A stretch of 15,317 nt of DNA from Bacillota bacterium (lineage in GTDB: Bacteria; Bacillota; Clostridia; Lachnospirales; Lachnospiraceae): the NCBI GenBank assembly GCA_023450835.1, contig JAEXGM010000061.1:1-15317 (forward strand). Reading direction: 5' to 3'. This document shows positions 7,653 through 14,423 of the stretch, piece after piece (the stretch's first letter is position 1; each line of letters starts with the position of its first letter). A program made the position numbers and the translations under genes. The notes beneath the pieces were generated by a model. That model saw only the letters and a list, made by a program, of their open reading frames with translations, ran no database searches and was not told the origin of the DNA.

Positions 7653-7691
7653 GGGCTTTTATTATAGCGGCAGAAGGTTAGTTTTTCTAAA

Positions 7692-7774
7692 GGGGACGGA
7701 AATTTGCACAAAGCCGAAAGACTCATGCGCTGGTTCCAAGGCGCATTCGTTCTTTCGGCTTTGTGCAAATTTCC
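7692..7774. repeat. Long imperfect palindrome (REP/MITE-like hairpin) headed by GGGGACGG
   Basis: A 24-base arm at 7698-7721 is perfectly complementary to 7751-7774. Inside, ATGCGC (7725-7730) pairs with GCGCAT (7741-7746) around a 10-base loop. The left flank reads GGGGACGG, a sequence I associate with dispersed REP-like palindromes linked to Y1-type transposases in many bacteria. It lies between convergent genes and has no T run. Being in a single copy here, its repeat status cannot be tested within the window; it could also act as a bidirectional transcription barrier. Confidence 0.6.
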
Positions 7775-7827
7775 TGTAAATATATTGAAATAGGGCGCTT
7801 GATGCTTTTATTATAAAATAGTGAATA

Positions 7828-8415
7828 TTAGAAGGGGCTGATGACAACGGGCTGAAGTTGTTTTCCTTCGAGGGCACTTTCTAAGGTTAGGGTTAGTAGG
7901 TGAGTATGAGCTATCATAGATTTGGGTTTTCCGGTGGGGCTATCCTGACCGAAGGGAACAAAATAGATATTTTTTTGATTTAAGAGGGTTCCGATATTTT
8001 TTAAGTTATTTCCAAGGGCGTCGTTTGTGGCAATAGATAAAACCAGCGGCTTGTTGTTGCGGATGTGGGCTTTGGCAGCCATTAAAACGGGAGTATCGGT
8101 AATACCGGTAGCCATCTTAGCTAAAGTATTGCCGGTGCAGGGAATAACAGCTAGGATATCAAACATTTCTTTTGGACCGATAGGTTCGGCATCCTCAATC
8201 GTAGTAATAGGTTCGTGGCCGGTAAGTTCAACTAATCTGCGGTGGAAATCTTCTGCCTTGCCGAAACGGGAATCAATTTTCTGTGCATTAAAGGAGAGGA
8301 TGGGATATACATTGGCATCTTCTCTTAATAGCTTCTCAATCTCTTCAAAGGTTTTATCAAAGGTACAAAAAGAACCGGTCAAAGCGATTCCGATATTTTT
8401 ATTATGCAATGACAT
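7828..8415 (-). CDS. dpaB: Dipicolinate synthase subunit B
   Basis: The 195-residue protein matches SpoVFB/DpaB, the flavoprotein-like subunit of dipicolinate synthase. Diagnostic stretches are IGIALTGSFCTFDKT near the N-terminus, IPCTGNTLAKMATGITDTPV in the middle, KPLVLSIATNDALGNN, and YFVPFGQDSPTGKPKSMIAH. Together with DpaA it turns a lysine-pathway intermediate (dihydroxy-tetrahydrodipicolinate) into dipicolinic acid in the mother cell, which is then loaded into the forespore as the calcium chelate for heat resistance. Length is normal for the family. It follows dpaA after 30 bases on the same strand. Many clostridia lack dpaAB and use an electron-transfer flavoprotein instead, so its presence is informative about lineage. 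The start ATG at 8415 fits the conserved N-terminus. Confidence 0.95.
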   Translation of the reverse strand: MSLHNKNIGIALTGSFCTFDKTFEEIEKLLREDANVYPILSFNAQKIDSRFGKAEDFHRRLVELTGHEPITTIEDAEPIGPKEMFDILAVIPCTGNTLAKMATGITDTPVLMAAKAHIRNNKPLVLSIATNDALGNNLKNIGTLLNQKNIYFVPFGQDSPTGKPKSMIAHTHLLTLTLESALEGKQLQPVVISPF

Positions 8416-8445
8416 AAATACCTCATTTCCGGAGAAAATCTGTTC

Positions 8446-9324
8446 TTATAGAGATGGTTCTCCAAGACTACTTAATAGATACCTGGTTAAAAAATCTGCG
8501 CTGGCCTTGGGGGCATACTTTCCCGGCAGGCCAAGACTTAGCTTAGCGGTACGGGACAACTCCTTAGCCGAAGTAAAATCAACACCGCCCGGGGCGGAAG
8601 CAATATCAATGATAACCACGTCCTGCTTGGTCTTAGCTAAAAGCTCTTTATTTAATACCAGTGCTGGGATTGTATTAAAGATATAATCGTAGTCAGATAT
8701 TACATCTGTAAGTTCTGACAATGACAGGGCATGGAAGGAAGAAGTCTTTGCCTGAGCGATAGCAAGAGGAGCTCTTGCGGCAATGGTAACTTCCCCGCAC
8801 AGACCTTTTAATTTTTCCGCAAGGGTTTTAGCACATCTGCCATAGCCTAATATCAGGCAGGAGCTGTCATGAAGATTACCGCCGCTGTTAATAATTGCTT
8901 CTGCAATAGTTCCCTCTGCGGTCGCAATGGTATTAAACAGGGTGATTTCCTCTTCTTCCATAAAATCATTGTAATAGATATCATTTGCTTCGCAGAATTC
9001 CTGGATGTTCTTGGTAAAGCATCCGCCATAGAGCTTATGACCTTTCTTTAGATGTTTGCAAAGAATCTCAGGAGTCAAGTCTGTTTTAGTGTCCACGGAT
9101 AAAATATGAACACCGTTTTTGGTAAAGGGAATGGGAGTTAGAATAACCTTACTGGAATCTATTGCTTGGGCTAAAGACGTAGCATGTTCCATACCGGCTT
9201 TATCACACAGGTTCTCCAGACCGTATAACAGCACAGAAAAGCCCCGGGATATTAAATTTTTTGCCAAGTAGACCTGCCTTAAATCTCCGCCGATGACGGC
9301 AAAATCATAAGTCATAGAATTCAT
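8446..9324 (-). CDS. dpaA: Dipicolinate synthase subunit A
   Basis: The 292-residue protein matches SpoVFA/DpaA. It has an N-terminal dipicolinate-synthase domain beginning YDFAVIGGDLRQVYLAKNL and a second Rossmann unit with LILGYGRCAKTLAEKL, which binds NAD(P)H, at about residues 154-170. The segment VVIIDIASAPGGVDF and the C-terminal GLPGKYAPKASADFL are also typical. It is the oxidoreductase subunit that works with DpaB to make dipicolinate for spores. The ATG at 9324 is preceded by GGAGG at seven bases; an ATG three codons later would also be possible. It is the first gene of a dpaAB pair that points left and converges on the glucanase gene. Control by sporulation factor sigma-K is expected from Bacillus and a candidate site is seen upstream. 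Confidence 0.95.
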   Translation of the reverse strand: MNSMTYDFAVIGGDLRQVYLAKNLISRGFSVLLYGLENLCDKAGMEHATSLAQAIDSSKVILTPIPFTKNGVHILSVDTKTDLTPEILCKHLKKGHKLYGGCFTKNIQEFCEANDIYYNDFMEEEEITLFNTIATAEGTIAEAIINSGGNLHDSSCLILGYGRCAKTLAEKLKGLCGEVTIAARAPLAIAQAKTSSFHALSLSELTDVISDYDYIFNTIPALVLNKELLAKTKQDVVIIDIASAPGGVDFTSAKELSRTAKLSLGLPGKYAPKASADFLTRYLLSSLGEPSL

Positions 9325-9407
9325 TTATAAGCCTCCGGGATATGCATATAAGCTGAATGAAGTCTTAAACTAAAATACAACTTATATAGAATTGTTTTAG
9401 ATAATTT

Positions 9408-9434
9408 CAATATATGGCAGATTAATAAAAAAGT
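9408..9434 (-). promoter_or_regulatory. Possible sigma-K promoter of dpaAB
   Basis: On the minus strand AC (9433-9434) is followed after 16 bases by CATATATTG (9408-9416), close to the sigma-K pattern AC-N16/17-CATANNNTA; the final A is G. Transcription would begin near 9400, about 75 bases before the start codon. The pattern is short, so the call rests partly on the known control of this operon in Bacillus. Confidence 0.35.
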
Positions 9435-9496
9435 TCGCCAATTAAAGGCAGGTCTTGCGGACAAATAATGGAATAAATCGACATTTAGAAAGCCCC

Positions 9497-9525
9497 TTGA
9501 CAAGTGAAGAATTTCTGAATATACT
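9497..9525 (+). promoter_or_regulatory. Promoter of the T-box/synthetase transcript
   Basis: TTGACA (9497-9502), a 17-base spacer and TATACT (9520-9525) form a near-consensus sigma-A promoter. The transcript would begin near 9532, just ahead of the T-box Stem I. Confidence 0.85.
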
Positions 9526-9531
9526 AAAGAA

Positions 9532-9807
9532 AAAAGAAAAGGCTATGAAGAGAGAAGTACTCTATCGGAAGCATACAGAGAGCTCCAGTTGGTGGGAAGG
9601 AGCAGCGAAAGACAGACGAAACAAGCCTCGGAGCTGCATACGGATCGGCATTTATATATAAGCCGTGATGCTATGACGTAGGTCTGCGTTATAAGACTAG
9701 AGTATGTTCGTACTTAAAGAGGTTAATATGGTGACGTATTAATAAAAATAGGGTGGTACCGCGATAGATTCGCCCCTGTAATTATGATTGCAGGAGGTGT
9801 TTTTTTA
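9532..9807 (+). promoter_or_regulatory. T-box riboswitch leader, probably tRNA-Met-responsive
   Basis: The leader shows the T-box landmarks in order: AGTA (9556-9559), AGAGAG (9577-9582), an apical hairpin CTCC/GGAG holding GGTGGGAA (9591-9598), a hairpin at 9695-9716 before the T-box, and the T-box AGGGTGGTACCGCG (9750-9763). The antiterminator can form by AGGG pairing with CCCT and GCGA with TCGC; the competing terminator is CGCCCCTG (9771-9778) with CAGGAGGTG (9791-9799) and seven T residues. TGGT in the bulge fits a tRNA whose discriminator base is A, as in tRNA-Met, and not tRNA-Gly. The best specifier candidate is ATG followed by A (9673-9676), flanked by helices AGCAT/ATGCT and CTA-CG/CGTAG and followed by CGTAGG. 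A competing GGC at 9647-9649 aligns by position in other leaders. Uncharged tRNA binding would allow read-through into the gene at 9973. Confidence 0.9.
9771..9806 (+). terminator. Regulated terminator of the T-box leader
   Basis: CGCCCCTG at 9771-9778 pairs imperfectly with CAGGAGGTG at 9791-9799 and is followed by seven T residues at 9800-9806. Its 5' arm overlaps the antiterminator arm, as T-box switching requires. Confidence 0.8.
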
Positions 9808-9972
9808 TACCCTTTTTTAAGAATACTATAATTATTGAAATAATATTATAAGTCCAATGGCAGACCAGATACGAATTACGATGTGCCAATTGAAACGGAT
9901 TAAGAGGAAAAGCAGTATAAAATATCCTGCATGACGAAAGAAAACCAATGAAAGAGTAAGAGGAGAATTGAT
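9808..9972 (+). other. Long untranslated stretch between T-box terminator and start codon
   Basis: About 165 bases separate the T-box terminator from the ATG at 9973. It holds an AT-rich dyad near 9825-9850 but no convincing second promoter or reading frame. The ribosome site AAGAGGAGA lies just before the start codon. Confidence 0.5.
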
Positions 9973-11991
9973 ATGTTTGAAAAAGAGAAGACCCGCCCCG
10001 AATTTCCCAAAAGGGCAGTAATAACAGCGGGAATGCCATATGGAAACAAGGAGCTGCATTTTGGTCATATTGGCGGTGTATTTGTCCATGCTGATACCTT
10101 TGCAAGATTTCTAAGAGACAGAATCGGTGAGGAAAATGTTATATTTGTATCCGGTACCGACTGCTATGGCTCCCCCATATTGGAAAGCTACCGAAAATTA
10201 AAAGAAGAAAAAGGTGCGGATTATAACGAGACCATAAAAGACTATGTCAGGAAAAATTATAATCACCAGAAGGAAACTCTGTCCGCCTATGAAATCAGTC
10301 TGAGCCTTTACGCAGCTTCCGCTCTTGACAGAGCCGGAGAGATTCATAAGGAAGTGTCAAAAGAAATCTTCGACACTCTTTATAAGAATGGCTTCCTGGA
10401 GAAATTAGCCACACCCCAGTTCTTTGATCCGGACTTTGGAGTATTCCTAAACGGAAGACAGGTAGTAGGAAACTGCCCTATTGAAGGCTGTGCTTCCGAG
10501 AAAGCCTATGCCGATGAGTGCTCCCTGGGGCATCAGTATATGCCGAGCGAACTTTTAAATCCCAAGAGTACCTTATCCGGCAAAACACCGGAAGTAAAAG
10601 AGGTTGCCAACTGGTACTTTAAGCTGGAGGAATATACACAGTGGCTCCTTGATTATGTGGCAAAGGAAAGAAAGGGAAATACCAGAAAATATATTATCAA
10701 GACTATAGAAGAATTCTTAAAGCCGCCTTGCATCTATGTAAAGAAGAGCGAGTTCGAGAGAACCGGCGTGGCAGAGGAAGAGCTGAACATTCTGCTGCCG
10801 GAGCATGAATTATCCAAAGAGGATAATAAGGCATCCGTAACTTATGTGTTTCAGAATCTGGGTGAAAGAGATAAAGCAAGAGACGTTTTAAACAATAAGG
10901 GAATACGTTTCCGTACCGGTAAGACACTGGTACCTTTCCGCCTCTCCGGTAATATTGAGTGGGGTGTACCGGTACCGGATGCAGAGGATATGAAGGATTT
11001 GACCTTCTGGGTATGGCCGGAATCTTTATGGGCACCAATTTCCTTTACCAGGACTTATCTGGAAATGCAGGGGAAAGACCAGGCTGAATGGAAGAACTGG
11101 TGGGAGTCAGAAGAAGCGAAGGTATATCAGTTTATCGGTGAGGATAATATTTATTTTTACGGAAATGCAGAAATGGCCTTATTCTCAGCCCTAAAGCTTC
11201 AATATGGAGATAATGGAGATGTGGACAATTTCATTGCTCCCCAGCTCATTGCCAACAGGCATATTTTATTTATGGATAAAAAAGCGGGCAGCAGCAGTGC
11301 CATAAAGCCGCCTATGGCAAGAGATTTGCTGGAGTTCTATACACCGGAGCAGCTGCGCATCCATTTCTTAAGCTTGGGACTGTCTCAGAAGAGTGTAAGC
11401 TTTAAGCCCCAGGTATATTTACCGGAAGCAGAAAGAGAAGGGGTGGACCCGGTATTAAAAGAAGGTAATCTTCTGACAAACGTATTTAACCGACTGGTGC
11501 GTTCCTGCTTCTATACAGCTCAGAAGTACTATGATTCAAAGCTGCTTAGCAATGAAATCAGTGAAGAAGTAAGAAAAGAATCCGAAGAAGCTGTTCTTAC
11601 CTATGAGAGGCATATGTATAACCATGAGTTTCACAGCTTGACCTATGTATTGGATTCTTATATTCGTTTTATGAATAAATACTGGGTAAATAATATGAGA
11701 ACAGCTGAGACCACAGATAATGACACCTTAAGAAGACAGGTGCTTGCAGATTCTCTTTATGGAGTTCGTATCGGAATACTGTTATTGCATCCTATAGCAC
11801 CGGCAGGCTGCGAGAAGATCAGAGAATATCTTGGAGTTGATGAGAAGATATGGAATTGGGACTATGCCTTTAGCACACTGAATGATTTAGTAGCTGATAA
11901 GGAAAATCACAGCCTGAAGTTCTTAGAGCCCAAGGAGGATTTCTTTGAGAAGCATAGCAGACAGCTGGAAGCTTATGCTGACGGAGAATAA
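9973..11991 (+). CDS. Divergent methionyl-tRNA synthetase-like class I protein
   Basis: The 672-residue protein has a MetRS layout: GMPYGNKELHFGH (HIGH motif, His29 and His32), GTDCYGSP (61-68), a zinc knuckle with Cys168, Cys173, Cys183 and His187, SELLNPKSTLSG, EWGVPVP (329-335), FIGEDNIYF and NVFNRLVR (503-510) of the anticodon domain. It departs from MetRS at key places. KMSKS is replaced by KAGSS (437-441), losing the second Lys. The methionine-pocket Leu of ALPY is Met21 and the His of the FIGxDxxYFH motif is Tyr396. VWxDAPIGY has become VWPESLWAPISF, with three extra residues. The Ala-Pro-Trp that reads the anticodon is absent after NKYW. About 60 extra residues lie near 253-320. There is no Trbp111-like tail. 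The T-box links it to tRNA charging. It could be an alternative MetRS, a synthetase of changed specificity, or a non-canonical enzyme. RBS AGGAGA supports the start. Confidence 0.85.
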   Translation: MFEKEKTRPEFPKRAVITAGMPYGNKELHFGHIGGVFVHADTFARFLRDRIGEENVIFVSGTDCYGSPILESYRKLKEEKGADYNETIKDYVRKNYNHQKETLSAYEISLSLYAASALDRAGEIHKEVSKEIFDTLYKNGFLEKLATPQFFDPDFGVFLNGRQVVGNCPIEGCASEKAYADECSLGHQYMPSELLNPKSTLSGKTPEVKEVANWYFKLEEYTQWLLDYVAKERKGNTRKYIIKTIEEFLKPPCIYVKKSEFERTGVAEEELNILLPEHELSKEDNKASVTYVFQNLGERDKARDVLNNKGIRFRTGKTLVPFRLSGNIEWGVPVPDAEDMKDLTFWVWPESLWAPISFTRTYLEMQGKDQAEWKNWWESEEAKVYQFIGEDNIYFYGNAEMALFSALKLQYGDNGDVDNFIAPQLIANRHILFMDKKAGSSSAIKPPMARDLLEFYTPEQLRIHFLSLGLSQKSVSFKPQVYLPEAEREGVDPVLKEGNLLTNVFNRLVRSCFYTAQKYYDSKLLSNEISEEVRKESEEAVLTYERHMYNHEFHSLTYVLDSYIRFMNKYWVNNMRTAETTDNDTLRRQVLADSLYGVRIGILLLHPIAPAGCEKIREYLGVDEKIWNWDYAFSTLNDLVADKENHSLKFLEPKEDFFEKHSRQLEAYADGE

Positions 11992-12000
11992 ATAGGTTGA

Positions 12001-12034
12001 GGGTCGTTGCGGATAGCAACGGCCCTTTTCTTTA
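12001..12034 (+). terminator. Terminator of the synthetase-like gene
   Basis: GGGTCGTTGC (12001-12010) pairs with GCAACGGCCC (12016-12025) over ten positions with one T-G wobble and a five-base loop, followed by TTTTCTTT. It overlaps the stop codon of the convergent small gene. Confidence 0.85.
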
Positions 12035-12289
12035 ATCCATTGCTGTAATATTTGTGACTTGTGGCTCACCCTGAATAGGTTTATAGATTTCAACAAGGGC
12101 AAAATGAGGAGTGTTCTCGGTATCCTTTGGTTCCGCAATGGTAATAAAACGATAATTTGTACCATTTACCAACTGGGTAGCAACAGCAAGCGGGATATAA
12201 AAGTAATCTTCCTGGTTATCTATGGTTTGGTAAAAGAGATAGGTATCATAAGGAGTTAAGTAAGCTTGATAATTCCAACCGCCAGGCAT
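12032..12289 (-). CDS. Cystatin/stefin-like small cytoplasmic protein
   Basis: The 85-residue protein has no signal peptide and no cysteine. It carries the three landmarks of cystatin-fold protease inhibitors in the expected order: an N-terminal glycine pair (PGGW, 2-5), the QxVxG loop as QLVNGTNY (39-46), and a late turn KPIQGEP (about 69-75) resembling the LPG loop of stefins. The strand pattern YRFITIAEP then HFALVEIYKP also resembles stefins (type 1 cystatins), which inhibit papain-like cysteine proteases by wedging these loops into the active site. Inhibition by this protein is inference. The ATG at 12289 follows GGAGG at six bases. It has its own promoter and converges on the synthetase-like gene, sharing the terminator region. 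I recall similar PGGW-starting small proteins in gut Firmicutes and Bacteroidetes, but cannot check this here. Confidence 0.8.
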   Translation of the reverse strand: MPGGWNYQAYLTPYDTYLFYQTIDNQEDYFYIPLAVATQLVNGTNYRFITIAEPKDTENTPHFALVEIYKPIQGEPQVTNITAMD

Positions 12290-12308
12290 AACATACCTCC
12301 GAAAGTTT

Positions 12309-12336
12309 ATTATAATATATGCAGGTTGGTTGTGAA
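12309..12336 (-). promoter_or_regulatory. Promoter of the cystatin-like gene
   Basis: On the minus strand TTCACA (12331-12336), a 16-base spacer and TATAAT (12309-12314). The start of transcription would lie near 12302, giving a very short leader that contains the GGAGG ribosome site. Confidence 0.65.
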
Positions 12337-12403
12337 GTGTCAGCTAAAAGAGAAGGGGATATACATACCTGTGAATTTATACTGAAATACCTATAAAATG
12401 AGG

Positions 12404-12475
12404 AGAGGAGAAGCAGTAGCCTGCTTCTCCATTATGAAAAAAGTGTATGTTAGCAAGGTGGGGAACCTTGTTTTT
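12404..12475 (+). terminator. Two tandem hairpins, the second an intrinsic terminator on the plus strand
   Basis: GGAGAAGCAG pairs perfectly with CTGCTTCTCC (around 12407-12430) across a four-base loop. CAAGGT (12454-12459) pairs with ACCTTG (12465-12470) and is followed by five T residues (12471-12475). The flanking genes are both on the minus strand, so no annotated plus-strand gene feeds this terminator. A weak -10 (TATAAA, 12392-12397) lies upstream, so a small RNA of about 75 bases is possible. The first hairpin could also end the minus-strand exporter transcript. Confidence 0.45.
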
Positions 12476-12542
12476 ATCTTATGAATATAGTATACCCCAA
12501 AAATATGTCTTATATATGAAAAAGTTTTGAAAAGATTGTGAA

Positions 12543-13982
12543 CTATTTTTCTTTCGGTATTGCTATTGAGAGGATAAAAGAAAAAACAGCCAGGGCAAGA
12601 AAGATGGCAAACAAAATATGAAGGGAACTATTTTGAGAGAGGCTTATCTGTTCCTGAGTAATTAAACTGTTTGAAGCAGATACCTGATATAAATTGCCCG
12701 AGGTAACACCTTCAATGCCTTGTCTTGTGAAGTATTTCGTTACATAAAGGTTAAAGATATTGCCGAATATACTTATACCGATGGTCTGTCCCAAAGTTCG
12801 AAGGAGTGCATTGGCTGCAACGGCGGTACCCCTTTTACTGTATTCTACCGAATCCTGAATAATAATTGTGAAGGCTGTAGTTGCACCACCAAAGCCGATA
12901 CCTAAAATAAAACCGTACAGCAGCACTAAGGCAACGGGTGAACTTACGCCAAGACCGGTCAGTAGTAACATGCCAACCAGAATGATGGCAATCGCTGCTA
13001 CTGTTACCATCTTCCCGCCAAAACGAATAAATAATTTACCCAGGATAAAAGAAACAACCAGCCAGGAAAGGGACATAGGAAGCATTGCCAATCCGGATAT
13101 AGTCGGGCGGTATCCTAAGACATTTTGCAGGTATAGGGGTATATAAACATTAATTCCGATTAAAGCACCGCAGACCAAAAAAGACAGCAGATTTACCAGA
13201 CCGCTTGTCCTGGTAAAAATATAAAAAGGGATAATCGGTTCCTCGGCTTTTTTCTCTATAAAGTAGAATAGAAGCAGAAGTATAAGTGTTGCCGCTGACA
13301 ATGCCGAAATAATAAAAGTGCGGTGAGAAGAGATATTGGTATCAAAGATAAATATACTTAAAAATACAAGGACCATCAGAGTTAAGGTGATGATTCCGGC
13401 ATAATCAATGGATTGCTTTTTCTTTTCAAAATGTTCCTGCAAAGCCCCCTGCAGTAAGATAACGGCTATTAAACCAAAGGGGATATTAATAAAAAACAGC
13501 CAGTGCCAGGAGAGAATATCAATTAAAAAACCACCCAGAAATGGACCAATCAGTGTAGCAATTCCCCACATAGTACTCATTCCGCCCTGTATCTTTGACC
13601 TTTCCTCTAACGGAAATTCATCTCCGATAATAGTAAAGGGAATAGTAAAAATTCCTCCTGCACCTAACCCCTGAATAGCTCGAAAGATTATTAACATCAA
13701 CATATTTTGTGATAAACCACATAAAAAGCTTCCGATTATAAATAAAAGAATGCCAATAGTGAGCATGTTTTTTCGGCCATAAAGATCTGCAAACTTACCA
13801 TAGATAGGGGTTGATATGGCAGAAGTTAATAAATACACGGAAAATACAAGACTGATAAGTTCAAAGCCATGCATTTCCTTCGTAATAGTCGGGGCAGCCA
13901 TGGTAACAATGGTTCCTTCTACGGCTGCCAGGAACATGGCTAACATGAGAGATATAACCAGATTAGTTCTTCTTAATTTCAT
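12543..13982 (-). CDS. MFS multidrug exporter, DHA2 (14-TM) family
   Basis: The 479-residue protein has about 14 hydrophobic segments, matching the EmrB/QacA (DHA2) family of proton-driven drug exporters in the cytoplasmic membrane. Motif A appears as GKFADLYGRKNML after TM2, the antiporter motif C as GIATLIGPFLGGFLID in TM5, and WHWLFFINIPFG follows, as is usual in this family. In TM1 the common LDxTIVNVALP motif reads VEGTIVTMAAP, with Glu in place of Asp. Residues about 400-450 form a variable loop before the last helix. The length is typical. The ATG at 13982 has AAGGAAGGA upstream. No regulator gene is adjacent, so control is unclear; an inverted repeat lies between promoter and gene. 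The substrate cannot be predicted. Confidence 0.92.
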   Translation of the reverse strand: MKLRRTNLVISLMLAMFLAAVEGTIVTMAAPTITKEMHGFELISLVFSVYLLTSAISTPIYGKFADLYGRKNMLTIGILLFIIGSFLCGLSQNMLMLIIFRAIQGLGAGGIFTIPFTIIGDEFPLEERSKIQGGMSTMWGIATLIGPFLGGFLIDILSWHWLFFINIPFGLIAVILLQGALQEHFEKKKQSIDYAGIITLTLMVLVFLSIFIFDTNISSHRTFIISALSAATLILLLLFYFIEKKAEEPIIPFYIFTRTSGLVNLLSFLVCGALIGINVYIPLYLQNVLGYRPTISGLAMLPMSLSWLVVSFILGKLFIRFGGKMVTVAAIAIILVGMLLLTGLGVSSPVALVLLYGFILGIGFGGATTAFTIIIQDSVEYSKRGTAVAANALLRTLGQTIGISIFGNIFNLYVTKYFTRQGIEGVTSGNLYQVSASNSLITQEQISLSQNSSLHILFAIFLALAVFSFILSIAIPKEK

Positions 13983-14008
13983 TTAAAAATTCCTTCCTTT
14001 GCTTATGT

Positions 14009-14069
14009 AAAGGATACCTGTCCTTTTGCAATCCTTTCTATTATACACTAGTAACCAGGTATACCGCAA
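14009..14069 (-). promoter_or_regulatory. Promoter of the exporter gene with a downstream inverted repeat
   Basis: On the minus strand TTGCGG (14064-14069), an 18-base spacer and a perfect TATAAT (14040-14045). Just downstream of the expected start, AAAGGA and TCCTTT arms (14009-14014 and 14021-14026) with a six-base centre form a small dyad that could be an operator. The -35 is weak (three of six). Confidence 0.5.
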
Positions 14070-14153
14070 GGCCGCTTGTAATATACATAGCTGCTTATGA
14101 TATGGATGGCTGTTGGGGTTATAGAAATAGAAAAATTGAGAATGCATCTAAAA

Positions 14154-14206
14154 AGACGTATCAATAGCGCACTTTCCTTGAGGGGAATTGCGTTTTTGAT
14201 ACGTTT
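14154..14206 (+). repeat. Long interrupted palindrome upstream of the small membrane protein gene
   Basis: Outer arms 14154-14164 and 14196-14206 pair over 11 positions (ACGTATCAA/TTGATACGT core). Inside, CGCA (14168-14171) pairs with TGCG (14189-14192), and TTCC (14174-14177) with GGAA (14184-14187), leaving a short loop. The right half overlaps the -35 region of the promoter at 14188-14216. It may be an operator, a terminator-like barrier or a REP-type element. Confidence 0.5.
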
Positions 14207-14216
14207 GTTGTATAAT
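14188..14216 (+). promoter_or_regulatory. Candidate promoter of the 41-residue ORF
   Basis: TTGCGT (14188-14193), a 17-base spacer and a perfect TATAAT (14211-14216). Transcription would start near 14223, about 60 bases before the ATG at 14282. The -35 keeps only the TTG. Confidence 0.5.
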
Positions 14217-14281
14217 TATGGAAGATAAGGACTCTTAGAGCATTATTGCAGCAGGCAAGGATGGAGAGCGGGTGAGGAAAG

Positions 14282-14407
14282 ATGGATAGTATAAGGCAGA
14301 TTTTTGGTTTGGTAGTAGGAATATTACTAAGTATTGCTTGGTGGAGAGTAATCTTTAAGGTTATGGATTTTCTATTAAACAGAGGGAGAAGCAGGGAAAG
14401 GTTATAA
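14282..14407 (+). CDS. Small single-pass membrane protein, 41 residues, unknown function
   Basis: I found this frame by direct translation. It runs from ATG 14282 to TAA 14405-14407 and encodes MDSIRQIFGLVVGILLSIAW, then a WRVIFKVMDFLL segment and a basic end (NRGRSRERL). Residues 7-25 form one clear membrane helix with a Trp pair at its end; the charged tail should face the cytoplasm by the positive-inside rule. GTGAGGAAAG just upstream is a usable ribosome site, though GAGG is only four bases from the ATG. A promoter with a perfect -10 lies about 70 bases upstream. It stops 16 bases short of the convergent Big_2 gene. I do not recognise the family. Small proteins of this shape can be modulators of larger membrane complexes or toxins, but nothing here decides that. 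Confidence 0.55.
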   Translation: MDSIRQIFGLVVGILLSIAWWRVIFKVMDFLLNRGRSRERL

Positions 14408-14423
14408 ATGCCATTGTAACTGG

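Noticed and set aside
8027..8686. 219-codon plus-strand frame across dpaB and dpaA
   Set aside because: It is antisense to two well-recognised genes and its translation shows no family features.
9455..9661. 68-codon frame inside the T-box leader
   Set aside because: It overlaps the promoter and conserved T-box elements; a coding role is not supported.
14057..14069. TGCGGTAT shared between the exporter promoter and the MerR operon dyad
   Set aside because: An 8-base match with only one arm present at the exporter; expected often enough by chance in 15 kb to be uninformative.
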